Assembly: GCF_000143415.4 (NCBI RefSeq)
Contig: NW_003314357.1
Coordinates: 189,293-250,184, forward strand
Length of the DNA stretch: 60,892 bases
From: Selaginella moellendorffii
Taxonomy: Eukaryota > Streptophyta > Lycopodiopsida > Selaginellales > Selaginellaceae
Direction: 5' to 3'
Shown here: positions 33,516-44,790 of the stretch, piece by piece
Numbering within the stretch: position 1 is the first letter of the stretch
Layout of the letters: each line of letters opens with the position of its first letter
Made by a program: the position numbers and the translations under genes
The notes under the pieces: generated by a model
Database searches by the model: none
What the model was told of the DNA's origin: nothing
What the model saw: only the letters and a program-made list of their open reading frames with translations

Positions 33516-34020
33516 CATATGTTAAAATATATTTATAAGAAAACTAAATTTTATTTTTTATAGTAATTGCAATAGATGTTGTTTATTTATGTTTTATAAT
33601 TTTTATATTAAGATATTTAACATATCACTTTAAAAAAATTAGTTTGTTTTTATTTGTTTTCATTTGAGGTGATTGGTATATATCTTTGATAAGTCCATTA
33701 CAAATTATGATTATAATGTGGTGTATCAACTTACTTATAAATAAATAAATCTAACGTATGCTATGAGTGTCAAATGTCTTTAATTTTGTTAAACATTTCT
33801 TTGCTATTAATTATGGGTCATATTTTATTTTTATAAATTATTTTCTAATTAGAACTTATTCTTTTAGTTATAAAGTTTAAAATTCTTAGATTTTGTACGC
33901 TCTAAGTTTTAACTATAAAAACAACTATATGATCTAGGAATGTTTCATGTTCTTACAACTTGGCTTGACTTGTGATTTATTAATAATATTATTAAATAAA
34001 GGTAGATGTTGGACACCAAT

Positions 34021-35640
34021 TTTTTAAAAAGTATTTTAAATAAACTGTTAAAAATTTTATATTTAATATTAATATTTTAAATGGAGCTGGATTCTCTTGC
34101 TAGTGCTTATATATTTAAATGAATAAGCTGGTTTCATAATGTCAAATGCTAGGAACTAAGCATATGCCAAAATCTACTGGTTGAGATTAACAAGCCTTAA
34201 AAGAATTTGAAATGTCTTTTAGAGCAGGGAGGAAACTGTGGCAGTATCTAAGAAGAGCTATGAATATTCTTCAACACCTGAATTATGAAGTTTGAGATGT
34301 CTGTGTCACTCGTCTCACTGATGGCCAGTTGGGAGTCATGATCACTGCTGCTATTACCTCAGGTACCTTTATCAAATTGGAAATGGTGCTGCAGAGGAAG
34401 ACCACCAAGAAAGGAAATGTTACAGCAGCCACCAAGGACTAGTGATTCATCATTAAAGAAATGGATACCATAAAAATTTAAGGATATCTATGTAGGGTCA
34501 TGCTACTTTGCTCTTGAGTGTGCAGGAGTGGAAAACAGGAAAAAAAAACCACACTTAAGACTTTATATTTAGGATTTTCTCTCAGGCTTTTGGAGTCAGG
34601 AAATTACATGAGTGCACAGAATAATTAGTGACCACGCATGTAGGATATAAAAGGGGGAACTTAGGATATCCTTCCCATCCCACTTTGTACTTTGTTTTAC
34701 ACATAATTGCATCTCTACTTATTCCACTCATTGTGCAAAGCCTAATCGGCAACCTTCCTTTAGGATATCCAAAGTCATATTTCTTTTTACTTGTTTGTGT
34801 TTATAAGTTAAATCACAACATAAGAAACCCCATTGGCCCCCTTAAAGTAGTCTTTTGATAAACTATAAAAGTATATTATATATAATGTATTCTCATCTCG
34901 GTCATATACTATACATATTTGAATTACAAACAAACACTACTTTTTAGTATTAAATAATTATGAAATATTTACTAAAATATAAATAAATAAGAAGCTCAAT
35001 TTCCATCTTAGAAATCTGCATTACTAGAGCAGAATAGCCTGATCTTTCCAATTGATTCACTCGTGTCGTGGAATGCATTGCTGGTGGGGTATGTGCAAGT
35101 AGGGAGTGTGGAGCACATCAATGCATTGTTTGCCACCTTGCCCAAAGCCGACATTGTCACTGGAGCATAGCCATGGCCCAACACAAACTCCCTAAACCAC
35201 ACTAGTGATTCATGCTAGCTGCTGCACACCATGGTGTGCCACGGTCTACAACCCAACACTTGCAGCTTCCTGGCCCTCATAGAGAAGCAACATTAGCAAA
35301 GAAGACAATCTCTGAAGTGGCACTTACATCAAAGCTTCTAGTGGCTGTCGCATCAAGCTCACAATCTTGAGCTTTCATTTGCTCTTGCAATGACTTGTTT
35401 CCATCTTGAGGCCTTTCACCAGCTTCTTCATCTAGACAAACAATCACTTTGCTTAGAAAAGAAAAATAAGAGAAAAGAGAAAAGGGAAACCTCAACCCTT
35501 GACATGGTAAGTGTCACCCTGTGCATCTAGCCAATGCATGTTACTATCCAAATTGTGAGGATCAACACCAAAAAACCCACTCGCAAACTCCTCCAGTCTG
35601 CCACTCCTTGATAAACGCATTTGTGGTTTTTATTTCTATG
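34021..35640. other. AT-rich spacer, no recognised gene
   Basis: Contains a short open stretch near 34310-34442 (ending ITAAITSGTFIKLE...) and exon-like minus-strand stretches at 35008-35202 and 35277-35495. None has a family match I can support. Confidence 0.5.
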
Positions 35641-36682
35641 TATTCTTTTGCCGATGGATCGCTGGGCTTGGGAACAGCTCTCTTTCACCAGGTGTCACGT
35701 AAATATTAGCTTTTCTGAGGTATTAAAGTTTCTGGCGCAGCACTACGAAGACGATCCAAACAATTTTGGCCTCTGTGTGGCCGATCTGAGTTGGCTTTCC
35801 GAGTCGGTGAGTGCTGCTTCTGAGTTGAAATTACAGGTACTTACATGATCCTTGATCCAATGCTTAATCATGAACTTCAGTTAGCAGTACATGCAATTGG
35901 TGATGCAGCATACGATGATGTACTTGGAATTTACACTGACGCTATTTCTAAACATCCTCGTCAAGGACATCGATTGAGAGTAATGATGAACAAATCTACG
36001 TTTGTATCACTGAACTTGTGGGATTGCAGGTAGAGCATGCACAGCACCTTTCACCTGGAGCACACCTCAAATTTGGGAAGTTCTCCATATCTGTGTCGAT
36101 GCAAGTAAGCAGATGAGTGCATTTTGCCTCCATTGCAAAACCCTATATTTTTGCACAGCCAGAGAAACTTCTAGATGATGCTTACTACGCCATGAAGAAA
36201 CTTGGTGAGAAGCACTCACGCAGATCTTATAACCTCCGGTCCCTCGTCGGAAACGGTAGTGTGGTTGCTCTAGGATCCAACTGGCCTGTAAGCCTGTCAA
36301 ATACTTTTTCTTCGGCATTACGTGAATGGTTTGTCTCAAGGTGGTAGCAGTGAATCCAGTTGGAGGGATCCGCACAGCTGTGGAGAGAACACCTTCAGGC
36401 TGGAGTCATCCCTGGATTCCCGAGGAAAGGATTTCTGCATAGGACGCAGTGGTAGGGTAAGAGAAAACAGATGAGAAGCTGAAATGCAGTCCTTGTTTTT
36501 GGATTCACACGTACACATCCTCGGCTGTGTATGCAGCTGCATTGGAGGATTTGGTTGGGTCGCTGATGCCAGGAAAGTTTGCCGACTTTGTGGTGTTGCC
36601 CGAGTCTCCTTTTGGACAGGGCACGGGCATTTTTCCTCGAGTGGTTACGTTCGTTGGTGGAAATATTGCCTTCCTTTCTTAA
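35641..36682 (+). pseudogene. LAF3-like amidohydrolase, 3' half
   Basis: Exon blocks: 35641-35691 (SFADGSLGLGTALFHQ), 35741-35806 (DDPNNFGLCVADLSWL), about 35838-35979 (LQLAVHAIGDAAYDDVLG), 36030-36104 (VEHAQHLSPGAHLKFGKF), 36159-36287 (ending VVALGSNWP), 36341-36455 and about 36510-36682 (SLMPGKFADFVVLPESPF). Introns are about 49-54 bp. The order and motifs match the metal-dependent amidohydrolase-3 family, including plant LAF3 and bacterial relatives. The 5' half is missing. Two lesions: the family's GSDWP aspartate, a metal/catalytic residue, is Asn here, and a TAG at 36440-36442 interrupts the exon after PEERISA. The acceptor of the last exon is uncertain. It looks like a dead fragment, not an expressed enzyme. 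Confidence 0.75.
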
Positions 36683-36750
36683 GGCGTTATTCCATAATTA
36701 TTTGGTCTTTTAAATATAGCATATTTGCGAGAAGATTGGTGAGGAGAAAG

Positions 36751-36927
36751 CAGCCAGAATCATCATCGTGCTACACAGCTTTACATCCAAGCCTCAAGGA
36801 CGTCACCAGGCAATACTTTGTGGATTCCAACAAATCCAACTGTAGCACTTATGGCAGAGAACCCGAGCTCGCTCCCAAGCTATGGACCTTCTCCCAGGAG
36901 CTTATAGACAAGCATTCTCCGTCCTAA
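36751..36927 (+). pseudogene. short-chain dehydrogenase C-terminal exon
   Basis: The reading from 36751 gives SSSCYTALHPSLKDV, QYFVDSNKSN, then KLWTFSQELIDKHS and a TAA stop at 36925. This is the C-terminal part of classical plant SDRs related to TIC32 and retinol dehydrogenases (C-Y-x-A-L-H-P ... G-x-Y-F-x-D ... LW-x-x-S-x-x-L). The Rossmann fold and the YxxxK catalytic motif are absent, so this is one orphan exon. It lies 68 bp after the end of the amidohydrolase fragment, in the same orientation. Confidence 0.7.
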
Positions 36928-36950
36928 AGGTAAAAGGTTGATGGTGCTAG

Positions 36951-37232
36951 AGACCGAGAGAGCAACAAGGCCTTCTATGCGTTTGAGCACATAGAGGTAG
37001 CTTTGCGTTTGAGATATAGAAAGTATGGATCGATTGTTTGATGATTATTTGATCCTCACAGGCTGGAGGAGTTTGCCTCAACGATTTGCCAAGCATGCGC
37101 ATTGGTAGGCAGCCATATGGTGGGATCAAAGACTCTGGAATCCAACAAGAGGGTGTCAAGTACGCAATGGACAACATGCTCGAAACCAAAGTTTTAGTCA
37201 TGCGCAATGTAGGCAACACGTCTTACTTTTGA
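36951..37232 (+). pseudogene. aldehyde dehydrogenase, last two exons
   Basis: Exon blocks 36951-36996 (ESNKAFYAFEHIE) and 37062-37232 (AGGVCLNDLPSM, QPYGGIKDSGIQQEGVKY) join across a 65-bp GT-AG intron and match the ALDH C-terminus (GGV-x-x-ND ... PYGG-x-K-x-SG ... EG). The stop is at 37230. The preceding exons of the same protein type lie on the opposite strand at 37441-37960, so one part has been inverted. The piece between them (the PF/PYG segment) is lost. Confidence 0.75.
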
Positions 37233-37440
37233 TCAAGCTCGAGCTCGAGCTTTTGTACAGTCTATCCACAAATTATTGCCGAGTTGTCCTCGTACGCGTA
37301 AAGACGCCAGCTTGGAGACCGTAATGCGTGTTGTTAGCTTCCTTCACGGCTTCCTTGAAATCACCACCGTTTTAGTTTAGAGAAAAAAAAAAAAGGAAGT
37401 AAAGAAGAACTTCGGGAGCTAAGAAACTTTAAGAGCTTAC

Positions 37441-37960
37441 TTGTATGAGTAGAGAAGGATCACGAGACCAAAAATCTCTCCCTTCCTTGCATCCGTGTCA
37501 AAGGGAGTGTCTTCCAGGATCATTGGCTCCATGAAAGCTCCCCTATGCTTACCACCAACTAGAAGTTTGGCGGCAGCCTTCACTGCCTTGTTCACGCCCT
37601 TCTCCACTGTAGCTGCTGACGACTCAGATATCATGGGCCCAATGGACGTGTCGTCTTGGGAAGGATCTCCACCTTTGAGTTTCTTAACAGCAGTGATCAA
37701 TGCGTCCTTCACCTACACAACCAGCACCAGATATGTTAGATCAAGGCTCAATTTGAGAACAAAGAATGTGATAGAATTTAAAGACAAGTGTCGGATACCT
37801 CCTTGTAAAGGCCACCTCTCACATAAAGACGCTGCATGTGAATGCACGACTGGCCGCTTTGATAGAATCCCCTGTGGACCAACCTAGCGATTGTACCTTC
37901 CAAGTCTGGGACAAGATCTTCCACTATGCATGGAGCATTGCCTCCCAGCTCCATAACCAC
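37441..37960 (-). pseudogene. aldehyde dehydrogenase, catalytic exons (inverted part)
   Basis: Minus-strand exons 37799-37960 and 37441-37712 with an 86-bp intron. The first has MELGGNAPCIV (general-base Glu) and QSGQSCIHMQRLYV (catalytic Cys). The second has DTSIGPMISESSA and EIFG, where the family's following Pro is Leu. ALDHs oxidise aldehydes with NAD(P)+. The type resembles ALDHs with the GQSCIHxQR signature; the moss/lycophyte family ALDH21 is a possibility I cannot test. The N-terminal exons and the true C-terminal end are missing on this strand. Confidence 0.75.
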
Positions 37961-38886
37961 CTGTAAGAGGAATCAAAGAAGTTGAAGAAAGCGAAGCTCC
38001 ATCTGAAGGAAGATATAATAAAATAACATTAAATTTTAGTATCTTTAAAACTAAGAATAGTTTGCTAAATCAATTTTAGTCTTCCAAAACATCCATCGAA
38101 AATATGTTTCTTTTATAATAATTTTCTTAAAAAGAGATTTATATTTTATATTTTATGTAGATAATGTCATTCTATAGTATTTAATAAAGCCAAAAATTTC
38201 ATAGAGTTCGAATGAAGCAGTGGTTCTTGCAATATAAAATATATTTTAATTATTCATGTATATAGTAGTACGTTAAATCTAATTTTATAAGTTTAAGTTT
38301 TATGTAATTTAAAATCTAGGTTTGAACAATCTAATCTATAATACAAGAGAATGATGAAGTAGAGTGGATAAAATGAAAAAAAATAACACTTTACTCAAAA
38401 ATGATATGTTTTATACAACAAAGTATATTTTTTAGAAATGTAAATACAAAATAAATTTACTTATATATATATAAAATGTTATTATATTACTGTAAATATA
38501 TTATCATATATAAAATATGTTAATATTATTATCTACATAGTAATGTGATAGATCTATGTTTTTAATTAATAATTTATTATATAATTTAAATCTTTTTATA
38601 ACTGGTATTTATTTTTAAAAATAATTTAGACTCATATGGTCTCACTTCTTGAAGTTGTCCATGCTTAAAATAATTTTATGGAGAAATTTTATAAGTAATT
38701 TTATGTTTTCCATACAATTATTTATAAACTTTAAAAGAACTACTTAACAAAGTACCTATTGCTGGAGAAGTAGAAGGTACAAAGCTGATCAATCTAGCCA
38801 ATGCTTACTTGATGGGAACTTTAAACTGTGGGTTCCTTATTACGAGGAGCTTGCTGAGCTTATCGTTGTCCATCATTGTGGATTTT

Positions 38887-38939
<53 letters not shown>

Positions 38940-39517
38940 AAATTAAGGTATGATATATTGTACTCTTAGTATAATGTGTTGGTTGATATGACCATAAATA
39001 ATTCACAAACCCTAATCTTTCTATGAAAATCCTTAATCCTAACAAGGATTTATGGATTTGTATTGCAAATTGTTTTTCTTTTATGTGTATTTATGTAAAA
39101 ATATCCCTTTTGCAATTACTCTCTTGAAGAGTTATTTATAATAATAAGGTTTTCTTCAAAACTTTTGGCATTTCAAAGATGATGACATAAAGGAAAAGGA
39201 AATAAGAAAATTAAATAGCCAGGTAAAATTAAAAGTAATTACATCTAACCAACATGAGTATACAATTGTGTATCAAAATAATTGCTAGGAATTTCATTAA
39301 ATTATTTAGTTTCAGTAATGTATTAGTCCAATTCACTACTAATTGTTATAACACTTCAAAAATTAACAAAGTATAGCTTCACTACTTCAATTTCTTAGTG
39401 TAGTTTAACTTCACTGTATTTTTAAATTGGAATGCATAGTTTTATCATAAAGCATTAGTACCGCTTTTTGTCTTAATACAAACATTATATCTCTAATATA
39501 ATTATTATTTTTGGATG
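37961..39517. other. AT-rich spacer
   Basis: No open frame or family match. Contains a long (TA)n run. The left target site of Gypsy-4 (GATG) lies at 39514-39517. Confidence 0.6.
38890..38935. repeat. (TA)n microsatellite
   Basis: Uninterrupted TA run of about 46 bp. Confidence 0.95.
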
Positions 39518-39695
39518 TGTGAGGGCCAAGTGTACGGTTACGATGCCGTATACTAATATTAGTATAGTGGGATTTTGGTAGCCGTCGGATTGGTTTTAAT
39601 CTAGACCACTCGCTCCTATATGGTTTTTGGGCTAATTAATATGCATATTTCTATATTCCCCTTCCATATTCCAAGCACTATTCCAAGCACTCACA
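39518..39695 (+). repeat. Gypsy-4 5' LTR
   Basis: 178 bp, TG...CA ends, 5' to the Gag frame. Confidence 0.9.
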
Positions 39696-39928
39696 TTGGT
39701 GGAGATAAGGGGCACCTTTGATTGTCCTTGAGAAGTGCTTGGATTTGGGATTTTGGTTTAGATCTAGCTTTTGCATTGTCTAGATTTAGCTTTTTCCATT
39801 TCCTTCTTTTTGTTCTTTCCTTTCAGGATTTTGGTTTAGATCTAGCTTTTTGCATTGTCTAGATCTACCATTTTCTTCTAGCTTTTTGTCATTTCTCTTC
39901 TTTTGCTCTTTCTTTTTCATTTGTCTCT

Positions 39929-40861
39929 ATGGCAGATCAACAATCTCCTCCTTTGACTCTCGACCAGTAGTTGGTCCAATTGCTTGATGCTATGTGCTTG
40001 CAATTGAACAACCAAACTCAATTGATGGCGGCATTCACGGCACGTGGTCCAACTCCTCCTGCTCTTGGTGCCAATCCTCGCGTTCGGCCAAAGTTCTTTC
40101 GTGGGAATCCTGGGGATGATGTGTACCATTGGTTTGATCACTTCACGGTGATTGCTACATATCATTCTTGGGATGATGCTCGACGGTTGCGTGAGTTTCC
40201 CACGTGTCTTCAAGGGACGGCGTTGCAGTGGTACAATGGTTTGAGCGCAGCCACTCGTGGGGATTGGAGTGTTCTCCCGGACGTCTTCAAAGGCGCCTTT
40301 GGACATGCCGATGATTGTGATGATGCTTTCCAACAATTGCATCATCTTCGCCAAGGGCCATCTGAGTCGGTGATGCAATTTGGCGTTCGTTTCCGAAGTC
40401 TTTTGCTTTATGCGGAGCCAAATATGTCGGAGCGGATCAAGCTAGGAATGTTGTGGCCAGCACTTCGTCAAGATCTTGTCGGACTTGTGCATGCACTTGC
40501 TCCTGCCACCCTTGACGATGCTCTTCGCTTGGCACAACGTTATAAGACGTCGCCTCTTCCACTTCTCGCTGCACGTCCTTCTGCTCCACTTCCTATGGGT
40601 GATGGTCTTGTTCCAATGGAGGTTGATGCTGCTGCTGCTCGAGGCCAAGGACAAGTGCAAGGATGTGGTCATGGCCGTGATGTTCGCTGTTGGGCGTGTG
40701 ATGAAGTTGATCATACTTATCGGCGTTGCCGTCGTTTTCCGGATTGGCGACCTCCATTTCCTAGGTGGAGACCTTGGCGTCAGCAACGTCCTGTGGGTGC
40801 TGCTGCAGTGGAAGGTCTGGACACCGAGATGCATCCGGGAAATGAGGAGTCGTGCGAGTAA
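39929..40861 (+). pseudogene. Gypsy-4 Gag, one early stop
   Basis: ATG at 39929, then a TAG at codon 14 (39968), after which the frame stays open for 296 codons. The Gag core carries FFRGNPGDDVYHWFDHF and ALQWYNGL blocks. The nucleocapsid zinc knuckle CWACDEVDHTYRRC (CX2CX4HX4C) is followed by a basic Arg/Pro/Trp tail. It overlaps the Pol frame by about 10 bp, with Pol in the -1 frame, so Pol expression would need a frameshift as in many retroelements. Confidence 0.85.
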
Positions 40862-43800
40862 CGGAGGGACCTTGTGCAAATAAGTTAGTGACCCCTCCAT
40901 CTTTCTTTCGGGAGTATCATCAAGGGGTTCACTCGGCACCGGTTCATCCAGTGTTTACTTTCCAAGCTCGTTTTTATAACAAGAGGTCTCCTATTATTCT
41001 CTCCGTATTGGTTGATACAGGTTCGAGTTTATCTTCTATTGCTCGACCTGTTGCCACACATTGTCGTTTACACTTGCGTCGTGCGGCGGAACCAATTTTC
41101 ATTCTTTATGGCAACAGCCGTACACATGCATGTGCATGGGATGAGGTGGACCTAGTTGTGCGTGTGGGTGATCTCGAGCTTGAGTTGCAGCCGTTGCGGG
41201 TGGTGCCGAGTCAAGCTTTTGACCTCATTCTTGGTATGGATTGGTTGCAGCGCAATCATGCCAAGTGTGACTTTGAGGCTTCTCCCCCTTGTCTCATACT
41301 TCCTTATGTTTCATCCATTCCTCTCACTTCCATACCTCTTCGTCCCTCTACTTCTACCTCTGCTTCTATTACTTTTGTTCCCCCACTCTTTCCTTTTGTG
41401 TTTCCATCTTGTTCTGTTTTTCCCTTTTCTGATCCCTCTGACGATCTTTGTGTTGCAGCAGTTGACCGGCTCATGAAGGAGTATTCTGATCTCTTTGAAT
41501 TTGACTTATCGTTTGGGGCCAAGATTGCCACACGTCATCCGATTCCAACCGGGGATGCTCGTCTAATCAAGGTTCCTATTCGTCGTCGGTCACCTAAGGA
41601 GATCAAGATTTTATGAGCAAACGTCAAGGAAATGCTAGAGAAGGGTGTTATTCGGAAGTCGCGGAGTCCTTGGGCATATGAACCTCATCTTGTGACGAAG
41701 CCTGATGGGAGTATTCGTTTCTGCATTGACTATCATCCATTAAACGAAGTGACGATCCCAGATGTGTATCCTCTTCCTCACACTGCTAATCTCTTGGATC
41801 GTCTGGGGCGAAGTCGTTGGTTCACCAAGCTAGATCTTGCTTCTGGGTATTGGCAAGTACTGATGGCCGAAGAAGATATTCCTAAGACTGCTTTTCGTAC
41901 ACCATTTGGTTTGTACGAGTTCTTGGTGATGCCGTTTGATTTGAACAATGCTCCAGCAACTTTCCAGTGGATGATGGACGAGGTTCTTTGTGATATGCCA
42001 GAGGTGACTGCTGACTTCATTGATGATGTCTTGATCCACTCGGAGGGGACGTGGGAGGATCACGTTCGTGATGTTTGTAAAGTGTTGAATCGGCTACGCG
42101 ATGTTGGTTTAAAGCTGAAGTGGTCAAAGTGCGTGTTTGGGTCCAAGGACACAACTTATCTTGGGTACCGTATTTCTCGTGAGGGTTTGCAAGTTGATCC
42201 TGACAAACTTATGGCTGTTCTAAAGTTCCCTACTCCGAAGTGTGTGAATGATGTGCAGCGCTTTTTGGGTAAGGTGCAGTATCTCAGTAGTTTTGTGGAT
42301 CATCTTTCCGATTGCACTACACCATTGCGAGCGTTGCTGAAGTCATCAACGTCATCTTTCATCTGGTCTCCGGATTGTGAGCGAGCGTTCATGGATCTCA
42401 AAGAACTATTGACGACTCCTCCGGTTTTGGCATATCCTGACTACACTCGACCTTTTATTTTGCGCGTGGATGCTTCTAACATTGGTCTTGGAGGTGTGTT
42501 GATGCAAGAGAGCTCGAGTGTGCCGGGTCAATGCCATCCTATTGCATACATAAGCCGTACATTACAACCAGCAGAGATGAACTACTCCACGATGGAGAAA
42601 GAGTGTTTAACAGCAATCTGGGGTTTCGAGAAACTTCATGCCTATCTACATGGTTCTCGGATGTTACTTGAAGGTGACCATGCTGCTGTTACTTCATTAT
42701 TGAAGCGGAAAAACCTGGTTGGTCGTACGGCTCGATGGGCTTTGAAGTTTCAGATATATGATTTCGATGTTGTTCATCGCCCAGGGAGTTCTATGGCTGA
42801 TGCTGATGCCCTTTCTCGAGCTCCTCTTCCTTCGCCACTCACTTCTCATATTTCTGACAAACCTGTTGTTCCAGCATCTGTGGATTTTCTAGATGAGGAT
42901 TCTGTGCCGTCGGCGGTTGTTGTCCTTGACGTTTAGTGTCCACAAGGTGCAGAGCAAGATCTACCTTCTCTTGATGAGGTTCGCGAGGCTCAAAAGATTG
43001 AGCCGTGGATTTAGAGGCTTCGAGATGGGTTTGAGAATCCTGCATCCCTTGCTGATGACTTGCCTTTCCGGCATTTACATTCTCAATATTGCCTTGACGA
43101 TGGCTTTCTTTATTTTGTGGGGACGGATCCTGATGATCATTTACGGCTGGTGGTGCCTTCGGTATTTATTCCGCGGTTTTTCCATGTATACCATGATTCT
43201 TCTATTCTAGGTGGGCATATGGGACACCGTCGTGTTACCGAGAAGCTGCGCAGGTTTTTCTATTGGCCGGAGATGCAACGTGATATTATCCAGTATGTGC
43301 GTAGCTGCGTTTGGTGCCAAGCTTGTAATACTCCCCCTCGTGCTGCAGAAGGATGGTTGGAGTCAATTGCGGATTCCCGTCCATTTGAGTTAATGGTGTT
43401 TGATCTTATGGGACCTTTTCCATGGTCGATTGCTGGCAATGAGTATATTATTATTGCTTCTGACTACTTGACTCGTTGGGTGGAAGTTGGTGCTCTTGCT
43501 AGCGCCTCTGCAATTGCTGTTGGATACTTCCTCCTCAATCGAGTGGTGTTCCAGCATTCTTGTCCAAAGCGGATTCTTTCGGATAATAGTCCCGCATTTA
43601 TGGCTGAGGCATTTCATGTTTTGACGTCTCGGTTGGGGATATGCCACACTTTCACGAGTGCTTATCATCCACAATTAGACGGTCTGGTGGAACGGTTTGT
43701 TCGGACATTCAAAGGGATGATTGCGAAGTATGTGAACTTTCAGCATTCGGATTGGGATGGTTATTTGCTATCTCTTCGGTATGCATATGTTACAGGGGTG

Positions 43801-44325
43801 CAGAGTTCTGTTGGTGCTTCACCATATAAACTCCTATATGATCATGATCCAATATTACCAATGGAGCTGGGTTTACCTTCGCGATTGCCACGTGCTACCG
43901 ATGCTAGATCATGGGATCAGTATTTGACGAGCATTCTTCCACTTGTCCGAGCAGAGTCTGCCGAACACTTAGGCCGCATACAAGTGGGACAACAACGGTG
44001 CTACAACTCCCATCATTGTCCACCTGTGGAGTACAAAGTGGATGATTTGGTGTTAGTCCGTTTTCCCCATCTTACGGTATGTGGTTTATCTAAGGGGCTT
44101 CTTGTGCAATGGAAAGGACCGTATCGAGTGTTGCGACAAATTAGACCACAAGTTTATGAGGTTCGGCATGACGTTCAGCAGGCCGATCCTCCAGAGATTG
44201 TGCATGTGCAGCGGCTAAAAAGCTTCGTACAAAGGGATCAGGAGGAGTTAATACCACCTACAGATCCACCAATGCCTCCTCCTGACATTCCTTCAGATCC
44301 CGGCCCATCTTCAAGAGAACCCTGA
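40852..44325 (+). pseudogene. Gypsy-4 Pol, single frame with three stops
   Basis: One continuous frame interrupted only by TGA at 41614, TAG at 42934 and TAG at 43012, with no frameshifts. Domains in order: protease VLVDTGSSLSSI near 41010; RT from 41632 with VMPFDLNNAPATF and a catalytic FIDDVLIHS box (Phe in place of the usual Tyr); RNase H with FILRVDASNIGLGGVL and a PGSSMADADALSR end; integrase with HHCC zinc region (GHMGHRRVTEKL ... CVWCQAC) and core Asp-Asp-Glu in VFDLMGPF, ILSDNSPAF and DGLVERFVRTF. The C-terminus is Pro-rich with no chromodomain. The third stop lies between RNase H and integrase. Confidence 0.88.
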
Positions 44326-44357
44326 TGGTCTTCCATTATCCCGAGAGGAGGGGATGA

Positions 44358-44544
44358 TGTGAGGGCCAAGTGTATGGTTACAATGCCGTATACTAATATT
44401 AGCGTAGTGGGATTTTGGTAGCCGTTGGATTGGTTTCAATCTGGACCACTCGCTCCTGTATATAAGCTAGGTTTTTTGGGCCAATTAATATGCACATTTT
44501 TGTATTCCCTTTCCATATTCCAAGCACTATTCCAAGCACTCACA
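44358..44544 (+). repeat. Gypsy-4 3' LTR
   Basis: 187 bp, same ends as the 5' LTR. Confidence 0.9.
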
Positions 44545-44689
44545 GATGTACATTTTCTCAAACACTTCTAATGTAGTGTGAATAGCTAGATAGATTTACT
44601 TATGTATATTTTTAAATGTAAAACTAAACACATAATTGAAATTCTATTATTCTTTAGTAAACTATGAAAGTTAGAGGCATCATTACAGT

Positions 44690-44790
44690 TCAGGTCTGCC
44701 AGGGAACTCAGATCTTCATGGTGGACAGATCTTGTGGAGAATTCAAGTTTGTCAAGCCCGACATTAAAGTTCCCGAGAGAGATATGTTAG
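44690..44790 (+). pseudogene. fructose-1,6-bisphosphatase-like exon remnant
   Basis: The plus-strand frame reads GTQIFMVDRSCGEF then FVKPDIKVPE, which resembles the FBPase block G-V-x-x-F-x-L-D-P-x-x-GEF-x-L-x-x-PDIKIP. An acceptor-like AG precedes it. No neighbouring FBPase exon was found on either strand, so it would be an isolated relic. Similarity was judged by eye over about 25 residues. Confidence 0.4.

Larger units (their letters stand above)
28754..34020. repeat. segmental duplication, copy 1
   Basis: Direct repeat of 54683-60892. 28754-29151 matches 54683-55080, and 29163-34020 matches 56077-60892. The gene-bearing part differs by only a few bases; the AT-rich right flank has more changes. 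Copy 1 lacks 996 bp present in copy 2 and has an 11-bp filler there; copy 2 lacks 7 bp and 35 bp present here. Confidence 0.95.
39518..44544 (+). mobile_element. Gypsy-4: short-LTR Ty3/gypsy element
   Basis: LTRs 39518-39695 (178 bp) and 44358-44544 (187 bp), both TGTGAGGGCC...CACTCACA, with GATG on both outer sides. The polypurine tract GAGAGGAGGGGATGA lies at 44343-44357. The sequence after the 5' LTR (TTGGTGGAGATAAGG) does not match the initiator-Met PBS of the other elements. Gag and Pol are complete in layout but carry four in-frame stops. No chromodomain follows integrase. The LTRs differ at about a dozen positions plus a ~9-bp indel, so it is not recent. Confidence 0.92.
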
